Part shown: positions 44,179 through 51,649 of the stretch, one piece after another
Position numbering within the stretch: position 1 is the first letter of the stretch
How the letters are laid out: each line of letters opens with the position of its first letter
Source: Rubrivivax sp.
GTDB lineage: Bacteria; Pseudomonadota; Gammaproteobacteria; Burkholderiales; Burkholderiaceae_C
Direction of reading: 5' to 3'
NCBI GenBank assembly: GCA_019635315.1
Contig: JAHBZT010000001.1
Span: 1,658,001-1,722,000 of the forward strand
Length of the DNA stretch: 64,000 bases
The notes under the pieces: model-generated
Database searches by the model: none
What the model saw: only the letters and a program-made list of their open reading frames with translations
What the model was told of the DNA's origin: nothing
Translations under genes and position numbers: made by a program

Positions 44179-44571
44179 ATGGCGAAGATGGTGCTGTTCT
44201 CTGCCGTGCAGGGCCGGGTCCTGGAGGAGGGGCGGCCGGTGTCCGGTGCGACGGTGGAGCGGGAGTACAAGTGGGGCTGGAAGGACGAGACCGGCCGCGA
44301 CAGCACCCGCACCGGCCCGGACGGATCGTTCGCGATGCCGGCGATAGAGCGCTCGTCCCTGCTGGGGTCGCTGCTGCCGCACGAACCGGTGATCCGGCAG
44401 AGCCTCACGATCCAGCACGCCGGCCGGTCCTACGAGGGCTGGCTGTACTTCAAGCGCAACTACCGGGCCGACGGCGAACTCGACGGCAAGCCCCTGAAGC
44501 TGGTGTGCCGTCTCGAGAGACCGGCGCAGAGGCACGGCAACGGCGTCTACGGCATCTGCGAGTTCGAGTGA
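44179..44571 (+). CDS. DUF6795-like small beta-sandwich protein
   Basis: The 130-residue product starts KMVLFSAVQGRV and contains VSGATVEREYKWGWKDETG, then GPDGSFAMPAI. This is a carboxypeptidase-regulatory-like beta-sandwich of the kind I associate with DUF6795. Such proteins occur near T6SS lipase loci, where they could be chaperones or immunity proteins. The ATG at 44179 has a strong GAAGGAGAG ribosome site. A second start at 44089 would add a segment with a lipoprotein-like signal (FAALLAGC), giving a 160-residue lipoprotein; that start has a poor ribosome site. If real, the longer form would suit an exported immunity protein for the lipase encoded next. Confidence 0.72.
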   Translation: MAKMVLFSAVQGRVLEEGRPVSGATVEREYKWGWKDETGRDSTRTGPDGSFAMPAIERSSLLGSLLPHEPVIRQSLTIQHAGRSYEGWLYFKRNYRADGELDGKPLKLVCRLERPAQRHGNGVYGICEFE

Positions 44572-44634
44572 TGGACGGCCCGCCCGCCGACGCGCCACCG
44601 GGCATTCGCTGAACCGACGATACGGAGAGTCCAG

Positions 44635-45792
44635 ATGTCGCAGCTTTCCCCCGAGCAGGCCGCCCGAATCGCCAGCGGCGTCTACACGCTGTTCGACTTC
44701 GGCGTCGAGGATGCGCTCAAGACGGGCGGCCTGGGGATCGACGGCCTCTTCGCGGTCGATCGGCATTCGGTCTTCAAGGCCCGCACGGGCATGTTCATGA
44801 TCCGCAAGCTCACCGACTTCGGCTATGTCGCCGCCGGCGTCGAGGCCTTCGAAGGGTCTGCCCTGGTCGCCACCCGCGGCACGCGAATGGCATGGGACTG
44901 GGTGACTGACGTCAACATCGCGCTGCAGCGCGGACCGGGCGGATGGCCGGTGCATGCGGGCTTCAACGAGACCTGGAAGTCGTACGCGCGGTCCTTGTCG
45001 GAGTTCTTCGACCAGCATCGCGTCGAGCGCGTGCACTGCGTCGGCCACAGCCTCGGCGGTGCCCTGGCGGCGCTGAATGCCGACTGGTGCACGAGTCGCG
45101 GCCTGGCCGCCGAGCTGTACACCTTCGGCGCGCCGCGGACCGGCGACGCCTTGTTCGCGCGTTCGCTGACTCGCCGGCTCCAGCCAGCGCACATCCATCG
45201 GGTCTCCCACCCGGCCGACCCGGTACCGATGATTCCGCTGTTTCCCTTCTGGCACCTCCCGCATGGCGAGCGCGGGCTGACCATCCCCCAGGGCGACTTC
45301 GGGCTCGTGCACAAGGGGGCGCACAGCATGGCCGAGACCTACCTGCCCGCGATGACGGGCAAGGATTGGGGCGCGCTCGCCGTCGTGCAGCGTGCCGACG
45401 AGAACGCCCAGGTGCAGAGCTGGCTCGAGCGCGCCGCGGCCGGGCAGGGCGGCTTCGTGCAGGGCTCGGCCCGGCTGCTGTCGATGATCGGCCGCGCACT
45501 GGCCTGGCTGCTCAAGGGGGCCCTGAAGGTCCCTGCGCATGGCGTGTCGGCGGCGGCCACCGCGAGCCTGACGGCGCTGGATCTCGTGGCCTGCCTGCTG
45601 GCCAACGCGGCGGCGCTGGCGAAGGAGGTCGCTGCCCATGTGAAGACCCTGGCGGCGGCCATCCTGAGCTTCCTGGGGCGCAAGGTCGGGCAAGGGGTCG
45701 ACGTCACGGTGGCCTTCCTGCGCTGGGTGCTGGCCTTGCTCGGCAGCACCCTGGCCGGGGTCGCTCGGCGAGCCCTCGATCTGGTGACCTGA
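44635..45792 (+). CDS. class-3 lipase family protein, probable T6SS lipase effector
   Basis: This 385-residue alpha/beta hydrolase has the nucleophile elbow VGHSLGGA (Ser139), an acid at Asp195 in HPADPVPMIP and a histidine at 226 or 230 in HKGAHSM. These fit a Lipase_3 triad, the class that includes the Tle2-type T6SS effector TseL. No signal peptide is present, as expected for tube-delivered cargo. Residues about 285-385 are a run of hydrophobic and amphipathic helices that could insert into or traverse a membrane. It lies between the DUF6795-like gene and the PI-PLC-like gene, straight after clpV. Substrate and activity are inferred from the family. Confidence 0.82.
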   Translation: MSQLSPEQAARIASGVYTLFDFGVEDALKTGGLGIDGLFAVDRHSVFKARTGMFMIRKLTDFGYVAAGVEAFEGSALVATRGTRMAWDWVTDVNIALQRGPGGWPVHAGFNETWKSYARSLSEFFDQHRVERVHCVGHSLGGALAALNADWCTSRGLAAELYTFGAPRTGDALFARSLTRRLQPAHIHRVSHPADPVPMIPLFPFWHLPHGERGLTIPQGDFGLVHKGAHSMAETYLPAMTGKDWGALAVVQRADENAQVQSWLERAAAGQGGFVQGSARLLSMIGRALAWLLKGALKVPAHGVSAAATASLTALDLVACLLANAAALAKEVAAHVKTLAAAILSFLGRKVGQGVDVTVAFLRWVLALLGSTLAGVARRALDLVT

Positions 45793-46039
45793 TCGACCCT
45801 GGCAGCGAGCATCGGCGTGAACGGACATGCACATCACCGCGCATCGATGGCGCCCGGGCCGGCGCCGGCGCCGGCACCGGCGCGTGGTGCCGAGACGCGC
45901 GCATCACGTGCCGACTCCCGCCTGGCCTGCGCCGGCGTGCCGTTTGGTGGCGCGCGGCGCGGGCAGGGCCCCGCGGCGTAGAGCGACTCAACACAGGCGC
46001 TTCACCACGCTTTCACCCCAGACCCGGAAAGGAAGTCCC

Positions 46040-47152
46040 ATGGCCGTTCCCCCGTTCCTAGGCCCGTTGGGCGGCTGCCTGCTCAAGCAGGTCATCATTC
46101 CCGGCAGTCACGACGCCGGGCTGTCGCGCAACTTCCAGCAGGACCTGTCCTTCGTCAGCTCGCCGGCGAAGACGGTGACGCAGAGCGACGGCGTGCTGGA
46201 GCAGGCGCGCGCCGGCTCGCGCTTCTTCGACGTGCGCATCCAGAAGATCGGCGGCGAGCTGAAGTCCTTCCACACGGCGCCCAACCTGATGGGCAAGGTG
46301 CCGCTGGTCAACAAGCTCAAGTCCACGAAGACCGACACGCGCACGATGGGCGCGTCGGGCGAAGGCTTCATGCACATCCTGGACGACCTGCGCGGCTTTG
46401 TGCAGGGCTCGACCGAGTTCGTGATCGTGCGGCTGAGCCACCTGAAGGACTCGGCCGAGGTGTTCCAGGACCTGTGGAACTGGATCGAGCAGCCGGCCAA
46501 CAGCCCGTATGTCTACAAGGGCACCGGCAACCTGGCGAACAAGAAGGTCGGCGACCTCGCGGGCACGCTCGTCTTCGTGATCGAGGCCAAGAAGTTCAAG
46601 CACGCGGTCACCCCGCCGGCCGGTGGGCCGGCGCGCATTCCAGGACAGGCCGACGGCTTCCACCGCTTCTACCAGAGCAAGGGTGGCAACCTGCCCGACG
46701 TGCTGGACGGCCTGTGCGTCTGCGGTGAGTTCTCGAACAAGAAGTCGCTCGGCGACATCATGAAGAAGCAGATCGACAACTACTCGCACCACGACCAGCA
46801 CAAGAATCACCGGGCCGAGCAGTCGCACCTGTATTCGCTGTACTGGACGGCCACCGGGGGCAACATCGAGCAGAACACCAGCCGCGAGCTGACGCCGGCC
46901 AACTTCAAGCAGGTGCGCGAGCTGGTCAACGCGACGGTGCAGAAGAACTGGTCGGACAAGCTGGGCGCGCACAAGGACGTCCTGCAGAGCCCGGGTACGC
47001 ACTGGCTGAAGCAGCAGTTCGACCAGGCCAACCTGGCGCGGACCAAGTTTTCGGTCAAGTCGGCGTCTATACCGAACATCATCCTGTACGACTTCGTGAA
47101 CGACACCATCAGCCAGCAGATCATCGACCTCAACGACCTGGTGGCGCGATGA
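46040..47152 (+). CDS. PI-PLC X-domain-like phosphodiesterase, candidate T6SS effector
   Basis: The 370-residue TIM-barrel protein carries the PI-PLC signature. His24 is in IIPGSHDAG, Asp64 and Arg66 in SRFFDVRIQ and His78 in SFHTAP; the two histidines are the usual acid/base pair. This family cleaves phosphatidylinositol or glycerophospholipid head groups and includes bacterial exotoxins. No signal peptide is seen. The ATG at 46040 follows a GGAAAGGAAG ribosome site; 71 upstream in-frame residues are arginine-rich and were left out. The 247-bp gap to its left contains only a short GCCGGC tandem repeat. Location in the effector island suggests T6SS delivery, which is an inference. Confidence 0.8.
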   Translation: MAVPPFLGPLGGCLLKQVIIPGSHDAGLSRNFQQDLSFVSSPAKTVTQSDGVLEQARAGSRFFDVRIQKIGGELKSFHTAPNLMGKVPLVNKLKSTKTDTRTMGASGEGFMHILDDLRGFVQGSTEFVIVRLSHLKDSAEVFQDLWNWIEQPANSPYVYKGTGNLANKKVGDLAGTLVFVIEAKKFKHAVTPPAGGPARIPGQADGFHRFYQSKGGNLPDVLDGLCVCGEFSNKKSLGDIMKKQIDNYSHHDQHKNHRAEQSHLYSLYWTATGGNIEQNTSRELTPANFKQVRELVNATVQKNWSDKLGAHKDVLQSPGTHWLKQQFDQANLARTKFSVKSASIPNIILYDFVNDTISQQIIDLNDLVAR

Positions 47153-47222
47153 GCGCAGGCACATGCGGCGTGCCGGCCGGCCAGCAACCACCTGACCGCG
47201 ATCGCAGCTTCATTTGACCGCC

Positions 47223-47726
47223 ATGACCGACGGCCGCCTCGATCCCTGGTTGCTCGACGACGACTCGGCAGCGCAGGCTGCGGCCGATCCTGCGGCGGTG
47301 GCCGACGCGGCGATGCAGGTTCCGGCAGGCATCGGCGATGCCGTGACGATGGCCGAATGGCGGCTGCGCGCGCTGGCACTCGGCGCCGGCGACGAGATGT
47401 CGCGCCTGTCCGATCACGAGGTTGCGGCCCGCATCGTGGTGGCGATCGAGGGGGGCCGCGTGACCCTCGCCGGCGCGCCGCCCAGGCTGCTGCCTCTGGC
47501 GCCGCCGCCAGCCTCCGCGGCACCGCCGCCGCCTGCGCCTGCACCATCGCCGAGGCGCGCCGCTCCTGCGGCGCCGGCCGCAGCCCCGGCGACCACCTTC
47601 TCGCAGACGCTGGATGTCGCCGCCATGGTTGCCGTGCTGCGCCAGGCCGCGAGCGACGGCGTCCCGTTCTGCGAGGAGTGCGCCAAGGCGGCTGCGCAGC
47701 GCGATGCCGCCGGTGCAACGGCATGA
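47223..47726 (+). CDS. small Ala/Pro-rich protein encoded with the DUF4123 adaptor
   Basis: This 167-residue protein is not recognised. Residues 1-90 are helical and acidic (MTDGRLDPWLLDDDS at the start). Residues 92-125 are a low-complexity Pro/Ala linker, and the last 40 residues have a helix ending in GVPFCEECAKAA. A C-terminal CEEC segment of this sort recurs in proteins near T6SS spike genes. It has no export signal. Its stop overlaps the start of the DUF4123 gene as ATGA, so the two are coupled. A role in cargo loading is possible but unproven. Confidence 0.65.
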   Translation: MTDGRLDPWLLDDDSAAQAAADPAAVADAAMQVPAGIGDAVTMAEWRLRALALGAGDEMSRLSDHEVAARIVVAIEGGRVTLAGAPPRLLPLAPPPASAAPPPPAPAPSPRRAAPAAPAAAPATTFSQTLDVAAMVAVLRQAASDGVPFCEECAKAAAQRDAAGATA

Positions 47727-48259
47727 CGCCCGAACTCCGCCAGCGCATCCTGGACACGCTGTGGCCGCCCGGCGAGGCGCGGCACGCGAGCGTCTGGGCC
47801 GTGCTGGACTGCGCACGCGACCCGGCGATCTACCGGCTGCTGCTGGAATCGCGCCTGGAGTTCCTGTGCCTGTACAGCGGCAAGCTGCCGCGCGAGCTGG
47901 AGATGGTGGCGCCGCACATGGTGGAACTGCTGCCGGCCCGTGAGCTGACGATGCGTCTGCTGGAGGAAGGCTGGGGACACGGCTGGGGCATCTTCGCCGC
48001 GATCGACGACGCCAGCGCGTTGCGGCCTCACCTTCGCAGGCTCCTGCGCGTGCAGGACGAGGACGGGCGACGGCTGCTGTTCAGGTACTACGACCCGCGC
48101 GTGCTGCGCGGCTACCTCCCGACCTGCCGACCGTCCGAGTTGCTGCAGTTCTTCGGGCCGGTCCGGTGCTTCGTGACCGAGGACGCGCAAGGGGACGCGC
48201 TGGTGGAGTGGCGCCACCACGCGGGTCGTCTCGAGAGCGTTCGGGTGCCGACATGCTGA
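47723..48259 (+). CDS. DUF4123-family T6SS adaptor/chaperone
   Basis: The 178-residue sequence matches the DUF4123 pattern: HASVWAVLDCARDPAIYRLL near the start, then an internal GHGWGIFAAID strand, LRRLLRVQDEDGRRLLFRYYDPRVLRGYLPT and a closing FGPVRCFVTED. DUF4123 (Tap/Tec) proteins bind an effector and load it onto VgrG. Its start overlaps the upstream gene by four bases and its end overlaps the next gene by seven. This suggests it serves the cargo of this short operon, most likely the zinc-protease-like protein. Confidence 0.88.
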   Translation: MTPELRQRILDTLWPPGEARHASVWAVLDCARDPAIYRLLLESRLEFLCLYSGKLPRELEMVAPHMVELLPARELTMRLLEEGWGHGWGIFAAIDDASALRPHLRRLLRVQDEDGRRLLFRYYDPRVLRGYLPTCRPSELLQFFGPVRCFVTEDAQGDALVEWRHHAGRLESVRVPTC

Positions 48260-49011
48260 TCATGCGGCAAGAGCAGATGCACGCCCTGCGCGAGGTGGCG
48301 GCGTCGAACTTCGAGGCCGCGCTGGTCGAACGCGGCCGGCAGTTCGCACCCAGGCTCGCGGCACTGCGAGGCGTGCAGGCCATGCAGCGACTCGTGGTGG
48401 CGGCCGTTGGGCATGCGCGGGTGCATGGTTTCGACCGGCGCGGCCCGGTCCGGTTCTGGGTCGAGATGTCCCTCGCGCACGGCCTGCGCTGGTTCGACGA
48501 TCCGCAGCTGGAGCCCGTCAATCGCCATCTCGCGGAACGCGAACCGGACCAACTGGCCCGTGCGGAGCGGGTCCACGCGGCGCTGCTTGCCCACGTGGCC
48601 AGGGCCGACGGCGAGGCGCGGGTGCTGGCGCGGCAGGCCCTGGCCGAGCTTCTCGCGCTCGACTGGAAGACGCTGCTTGCGCCGCAGCCGGATCCTGCGG
48701 CGACCGCGATCGCGGTGATGCAGGTGGTGCATCCGCACCGCGCCCGGCTGCTCGGGCAGGCGACCCTGAACCGGGTGGCCATCGCTGCCGGGGCCGCTTG
48801 CCGCGAACTCGGCATCGAGGTCCAGCGAGGGCAGGTGCTGCTGGCGGGGCTGATGATCGGGTTCGGCCACGGGGTCCTGGAAGACCCGATGTACCCCTGG
48901 GTCCGCTCGACCCTGGCCGACGGTACGGCACCGGCCGCGCGGCGGTGCGAGGCGCTGGCGCGCAAGACCCGGCGCTATGCCCGCGCGGTTCTCGATCACT
49001 GGACCTCCTGA
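48253..49011 (+). CDS. all-helical protein of the effector operon, function unknown
   Basis: The 252-residue product starts MLIMRQEQMHALREVA and appears wholly alpha-helical, with no signal peptide or membrane helix. It resembles a family often encoded next to DUF4123 adaptors (N-terminal helix, central RGPVRFWVEMSLAHGLRWFDDPQ, Arg-rich C-terminus). No catalytic motif is visible. It overlaps the adaptor gene by seven bases and the next gene by one base. A structural role in effector loading is a reasonable guess. Confidence 0.7.
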   Translation: MLIMRQEQMHALREVAASNFEAALVERGRQFAPRLAALRGVQAMQRLVVAAVGHARVHGFDRRGPVRFWVEMSLAHGLRWFDDPQLEPVNRHLAEREPDQLARAERVHAALLAHVARADGEARVLARQALAELLALDWKTLLAPQPDPAATAIAVMQVVHPHRARLLGQATLNRVAIAAGAACRELGIEVQRGQVLLAGLMIGFGHGVLEDPMYPWVRSTLADGTAPAARRCEALARKTRRYARAVLDHWTS

Positions 49012-50336
49012 TGCCCAAGCAGACGCCGGCCAGCCCCAGCGCTGGCGCCGACGCCGCCAGTCCCTGCGACGCCACGACGGCCGAGTGCCCGCTGCCCAAG
49101 GTCTGGGTCTGGGACCCGCCGCACACAGGCGCGCGCGTCCGCTTCGTGAACCTGCCGCACGACTGGGACCCGGCCAACAACGGTGCCGACGTCGAAATGG
49201 TCGGCCATGTCGAGCCGCGCGTGGCCGGCGAGTCCGTGACGTTCAACCTGATCGGCCATCCGGACAACTATCTCGAGGGCCAGACTGCCGCCCTGTCGAC
49301 GACGACGATCACCACGGGTGCCAACGGCGTTGGCAAGGTCACGCTGACGCTGCCGGCGTACGGCGGGTCGCGCTGGAAGGTCGGCGGTCGCACCGCCACG
49401 ATGGCCGCGCCGGCGCAGAGCGGCGAGATCACCGTGTGGCGCAAGGTGTTCTACCAAGTGACCGACATGGACAGTTCGCCCGCACCGGAGAACCTGTCGC
49501 TGGCCCATCCCAGCGACATGATTTCGGCGCTGCAGGCGGCATTCGACCCCGTGTTCATCAAGATCGCCGCCAGCACCAAGTCCAGCGCCAGCACGCCCTA
49601 CCAGGCGCACCTCACGGCGGCCCAGCGCTCGACGCTCGAAAGCTCGCTGCGCACGGCGGCCGTGGACGACCGCAGCCCGTACAAGATGAACATCGTGATG
49701 TGCGATCGTGCGGACATCGTGGCCGAGCAGGAGTGGACCGCGGCTGCGACGACGGCGGACGTGGCCACGCCCTACTTCCAGCGCTGGGGCCATGAGCCGA
49801 CGGTGATACACGCGCAGTACCAGAAGAGCGACGGCAGCTGGGCCCCGCTGTCCGCCGTGTCGACGCAGGCCCATGCGAGCAGCACCGGCCAGGAGCGCGT
49901 GAAGGCGACCATTCCCGGCTTCGCGGCGGGCAGCACGGTCAACGTGCGCATCAAGTACCGCTACCAGCGTGGCAACGCGGGCGGCTGGGGGGGAACGACC
50001 GGCACGCTGTTCATGTGCATTGGCCGCCAGCGGCGCGCCAATGCCGCGAAGCCCACCGGGGCCGAACTGCAGCAGGCGCTCACGCACGAGATCGGCCACG
50101 CGCTGGGGCTCGTGCCCAACGCGGCCGCGTGGCGGGACACCGATCCGCGGGATGCGCCTTACAGTCTCAAGCACTGCGGCTACAAGACCGCGGCAACGCC
50201 GGCGCAGCCCCGCTGCGTCATGTGGTTCATGCTCGGCGGCAGCGGCGCGCGCCTGCGCTTTTGCTCCAGCGACCGCCCGGACGATTGCGCGCACTTCCTG
50301 ATGCGCACCTCCTACACCTCGCTGAGCTGGATCTGA
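49011..50336 (+). CDS. zinc-metalloprotease-like candidate T6SS effector
   Basis: This 441-residue protein has a zinc site HEIGHALGLVP (His359, Glu360, His363). The third metzincin ligand position is Pro369, so another residue must act; His388 in LKHCGY is a candidate. A cysteine-rich end (HCGY, RCVMWF, RFCSSDRPDDCAHF) matches the tail pattern of proteins tied to T6SS spikes. The N-terminal 150 residues are a beta-rich module (VEMVGHVEPRVAGESVTF) that may bind VgrG. No signal peptide is seen. It follows the DUF4123 adaptor and the helical protein in one tightly overlapping operon. Peptidase activity is predicted from the motif only. Confidence 0.78.
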   Translation: MPKQTPASPSAGADAASPCDATTAECPLPKVWVWDPPHTGARVRFVNLPHDWDPANNGADVEMVGHVEPRVAGESVTFNLIGHPDNYLEGQTAALSTTTITTGANGVGKVTLTLPAYGGSRWKVGGRTATMAAPAQSGEITVWRKVFYQVTDMDSSPAPENLSLAHPSDMISALQAAFDPVFIKIAASTKSSASTPYQAHLTAAQRSTLESSLRTAAVDDRSPYKMNIVMCDRADIVAEQEWTAAATTADVATPYFQRWGHEPTVIHAQYQKSDGSWAPLSAVSTQAHASSTGQERVKATIPGFAAGSTVNVRIKYRYQRGNAGGWGGTTGTLFMCIGRQRRANAAKPTGAELQQALTHEIGHALGLVPNAAAWRDTDPRDAPYSLKHCGYKTAATPAQPRCVMWFMLGGSGARLRFCSSDRPDDCAHFLMRTSYTSLSWI

Positions 50337-50346
50337 GGACACCCTG

Positions 50347-51126
50347 ATGCCTGGCCTCGACGCCGTCGTTCCAGCCCTCACGACCGCCCGGTCGCCGCTG
50401 CCCGTCCAGGTGCGCATGCGCTCGGACATGGCGACCTACTATGCCAACAACGGCATCATCGACCGCGCGCTGCAGGTGACCCTGATCCGGCGCGATGCCG
50501 CCGGCGTCGGGTTCATGGCCAAGACCGATCCGTCCGCCCTGTTCGAACCGGAGCCGCCGCTGGAGCGCACCGACGATCCTTCGCTCGCCGTCGGCGAGGT
50601 GTCCGAGACGCGCGAACTGCGCCTGAACGACTACGGGCTGAAGCACGAGGGGTCCGCGAAGTACTTCGTGCTGCCGACCTTCGCGCACTGGACCGCCGGG
50701 GTCCACGCCATGGAGGTGTCGGACACCGCACCGCTACCCGTCTTCGGCGACGTCTGGCCACCAGCGGCACCCTCGCCGCGCACCGACGCGCTTCTGGCGT
50801 CCGCGCCGCGAAGTCAGGGCTTGTGGGCGTCGTTCGTGCGCAGTGACGTACCACGCGTGGAGGGCTGGTTGCGCCGGCCTGCGGCCACGCCGGTGGGCCA
50901 CGCCGAGCCCTGGTTGACCTTGGTCGCCTGGCAGCCGTCGGCCCATGGCCCTGTCGCCGCGACCTGCATCGGACTCCAGGTGCAGCGGGTCGGCGCCGAC
51001 CAGTTGGCGGTGTTCTCGGTGCCGCTGCTGATGCTCGCGCCCTTGCTTCCGGCGGGTCCGGCCTGGATCTGGGCGGCCAGCGGCGACTTCGTGACCGCAC
51101 CCTTCCAGGCGGAGTTCGGGCCATGA
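50347..51126 (+). CDS. uncharacterised protein downstream of the zinc-protease-like effector
   Basis: The 259-residue protein is not recognised. It has mixed alpha/beta character, no clear signal peptide, and a hydrophobic stretch near residues 225-240 (VFSVPLLMLAPLLPAG). It starts ten bases after the metalloprotease stop and overlaps the next gene by four bases (ATGA). Position directly after a candidate toxin makes it a possible immunity or accessory protein. Confidence 0.6.
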   Translation: MPGLDAVVPALTTARSPLPVQVRMRSDMATYYANNGIIDRALQVTLIRRDAAGVGFMAKTDPSALFEPEPPLERTDDPSLAVGEVSETRELRLNDYGLKHEGSAKYFVLPTFAHWTAGVHAMEVSDTAPLPVFGDVWPPAAPSPRTDALLASAPRSQGLWASFVRSDVPRVEGWLRRPAATPVGHAEPWLTLVAWQPSAHGPVAATCIGLQVQRVGADQLAVFSVPLLMLAPLLPAGPAWIWAASGDFVTAPFQAEFGP

Positions 51127-51644
51127 CGAGGCGCCGGGTGCTGCTGGCCGGCGTGGCGATGGCGCTCGGGTGCCGGTCGGCCCTGGCCGGGCGGCAGTCG
51201 TCGTCGCCAGGTCCGGACAGGCCCGCTCAGCGCACTTGCCCGCCGAGGAGGAATGCCGTGGTGAACGACCCGGTAGCGCTGGCCGCCGAAGCAGCGCGAC
51301 GCATCCTGGCCGGCCTGACGCCGGACCGTCCCTATGTCGTGCTGCTTCAGACGGGCGACGGCGCACGGGCGAAGGCCGCGGGCGAAGCGCTACGCGCTGC
51401 CCTGGCCTGCGACCAGCGCATCGCGCTGGCCGAGGTCGTTCGTGAGCATCGCGCACCGGCTGCCGACCCGGATCGTCCCCAGCAGCACGTCAACGTGGTC
51501 GCGGACATCGTGCGTCCGCCACCCGCGCTCGTCGTCCGGGTCAGCGAGTCGGGACCGGTTCTGTACATCGCCGCCCGCCTGCCGGGCGCCGATCCGCTGG
51601 GGCCGCCGGACGACGGCTGGCTCTGGGTGATGCAGGATCCCTGA
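51123..51644 (+). CDS. exported protein, possible periplasmic immunity factor
   Basis: The 173-residue product begins MTRRRVLLAGVAMALGC, a short basic and hydrophobic export signal with twin arginines. A signal-peptidase site at SALA or a weak lipobox at ALGC is possible. The mature part has a VVLLQTGDGARAKAAG strand-turn and a C-terminal VLYIAARLPGAD region. It is the last gene of the effector operon and should reach the periplasm, where a T6SS effector would be neutralised. No family is recognised. It converges with the sheath-fusion gene, leaving only five bases between stops. Confidence 0.62.
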   Translation: MTRRRVLLAGVAMALGCRSALAGRQSSSPGPDRPAQRTCPPRRNAVVNDPVALAAEAARRILAGLTPDRPYVVLLQTGDGARAKAAGEALRAALACDQRIALAEVVREHRAPAADPDRPQQHVNVVADIVRPPPALVVRVSESGPVLYIAARLPGADPLGPPDDGWLWVMQDP

Positions 51645-51649
51645 ACCGG

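Noticed and set aside
45827-46039. A 71-residue N-terminal extension of the PI-PLC-like protein
   Set aside because: It is arginine-rich, matches no leader or domain, and the ATG at 46040 has a much better ribosome site.
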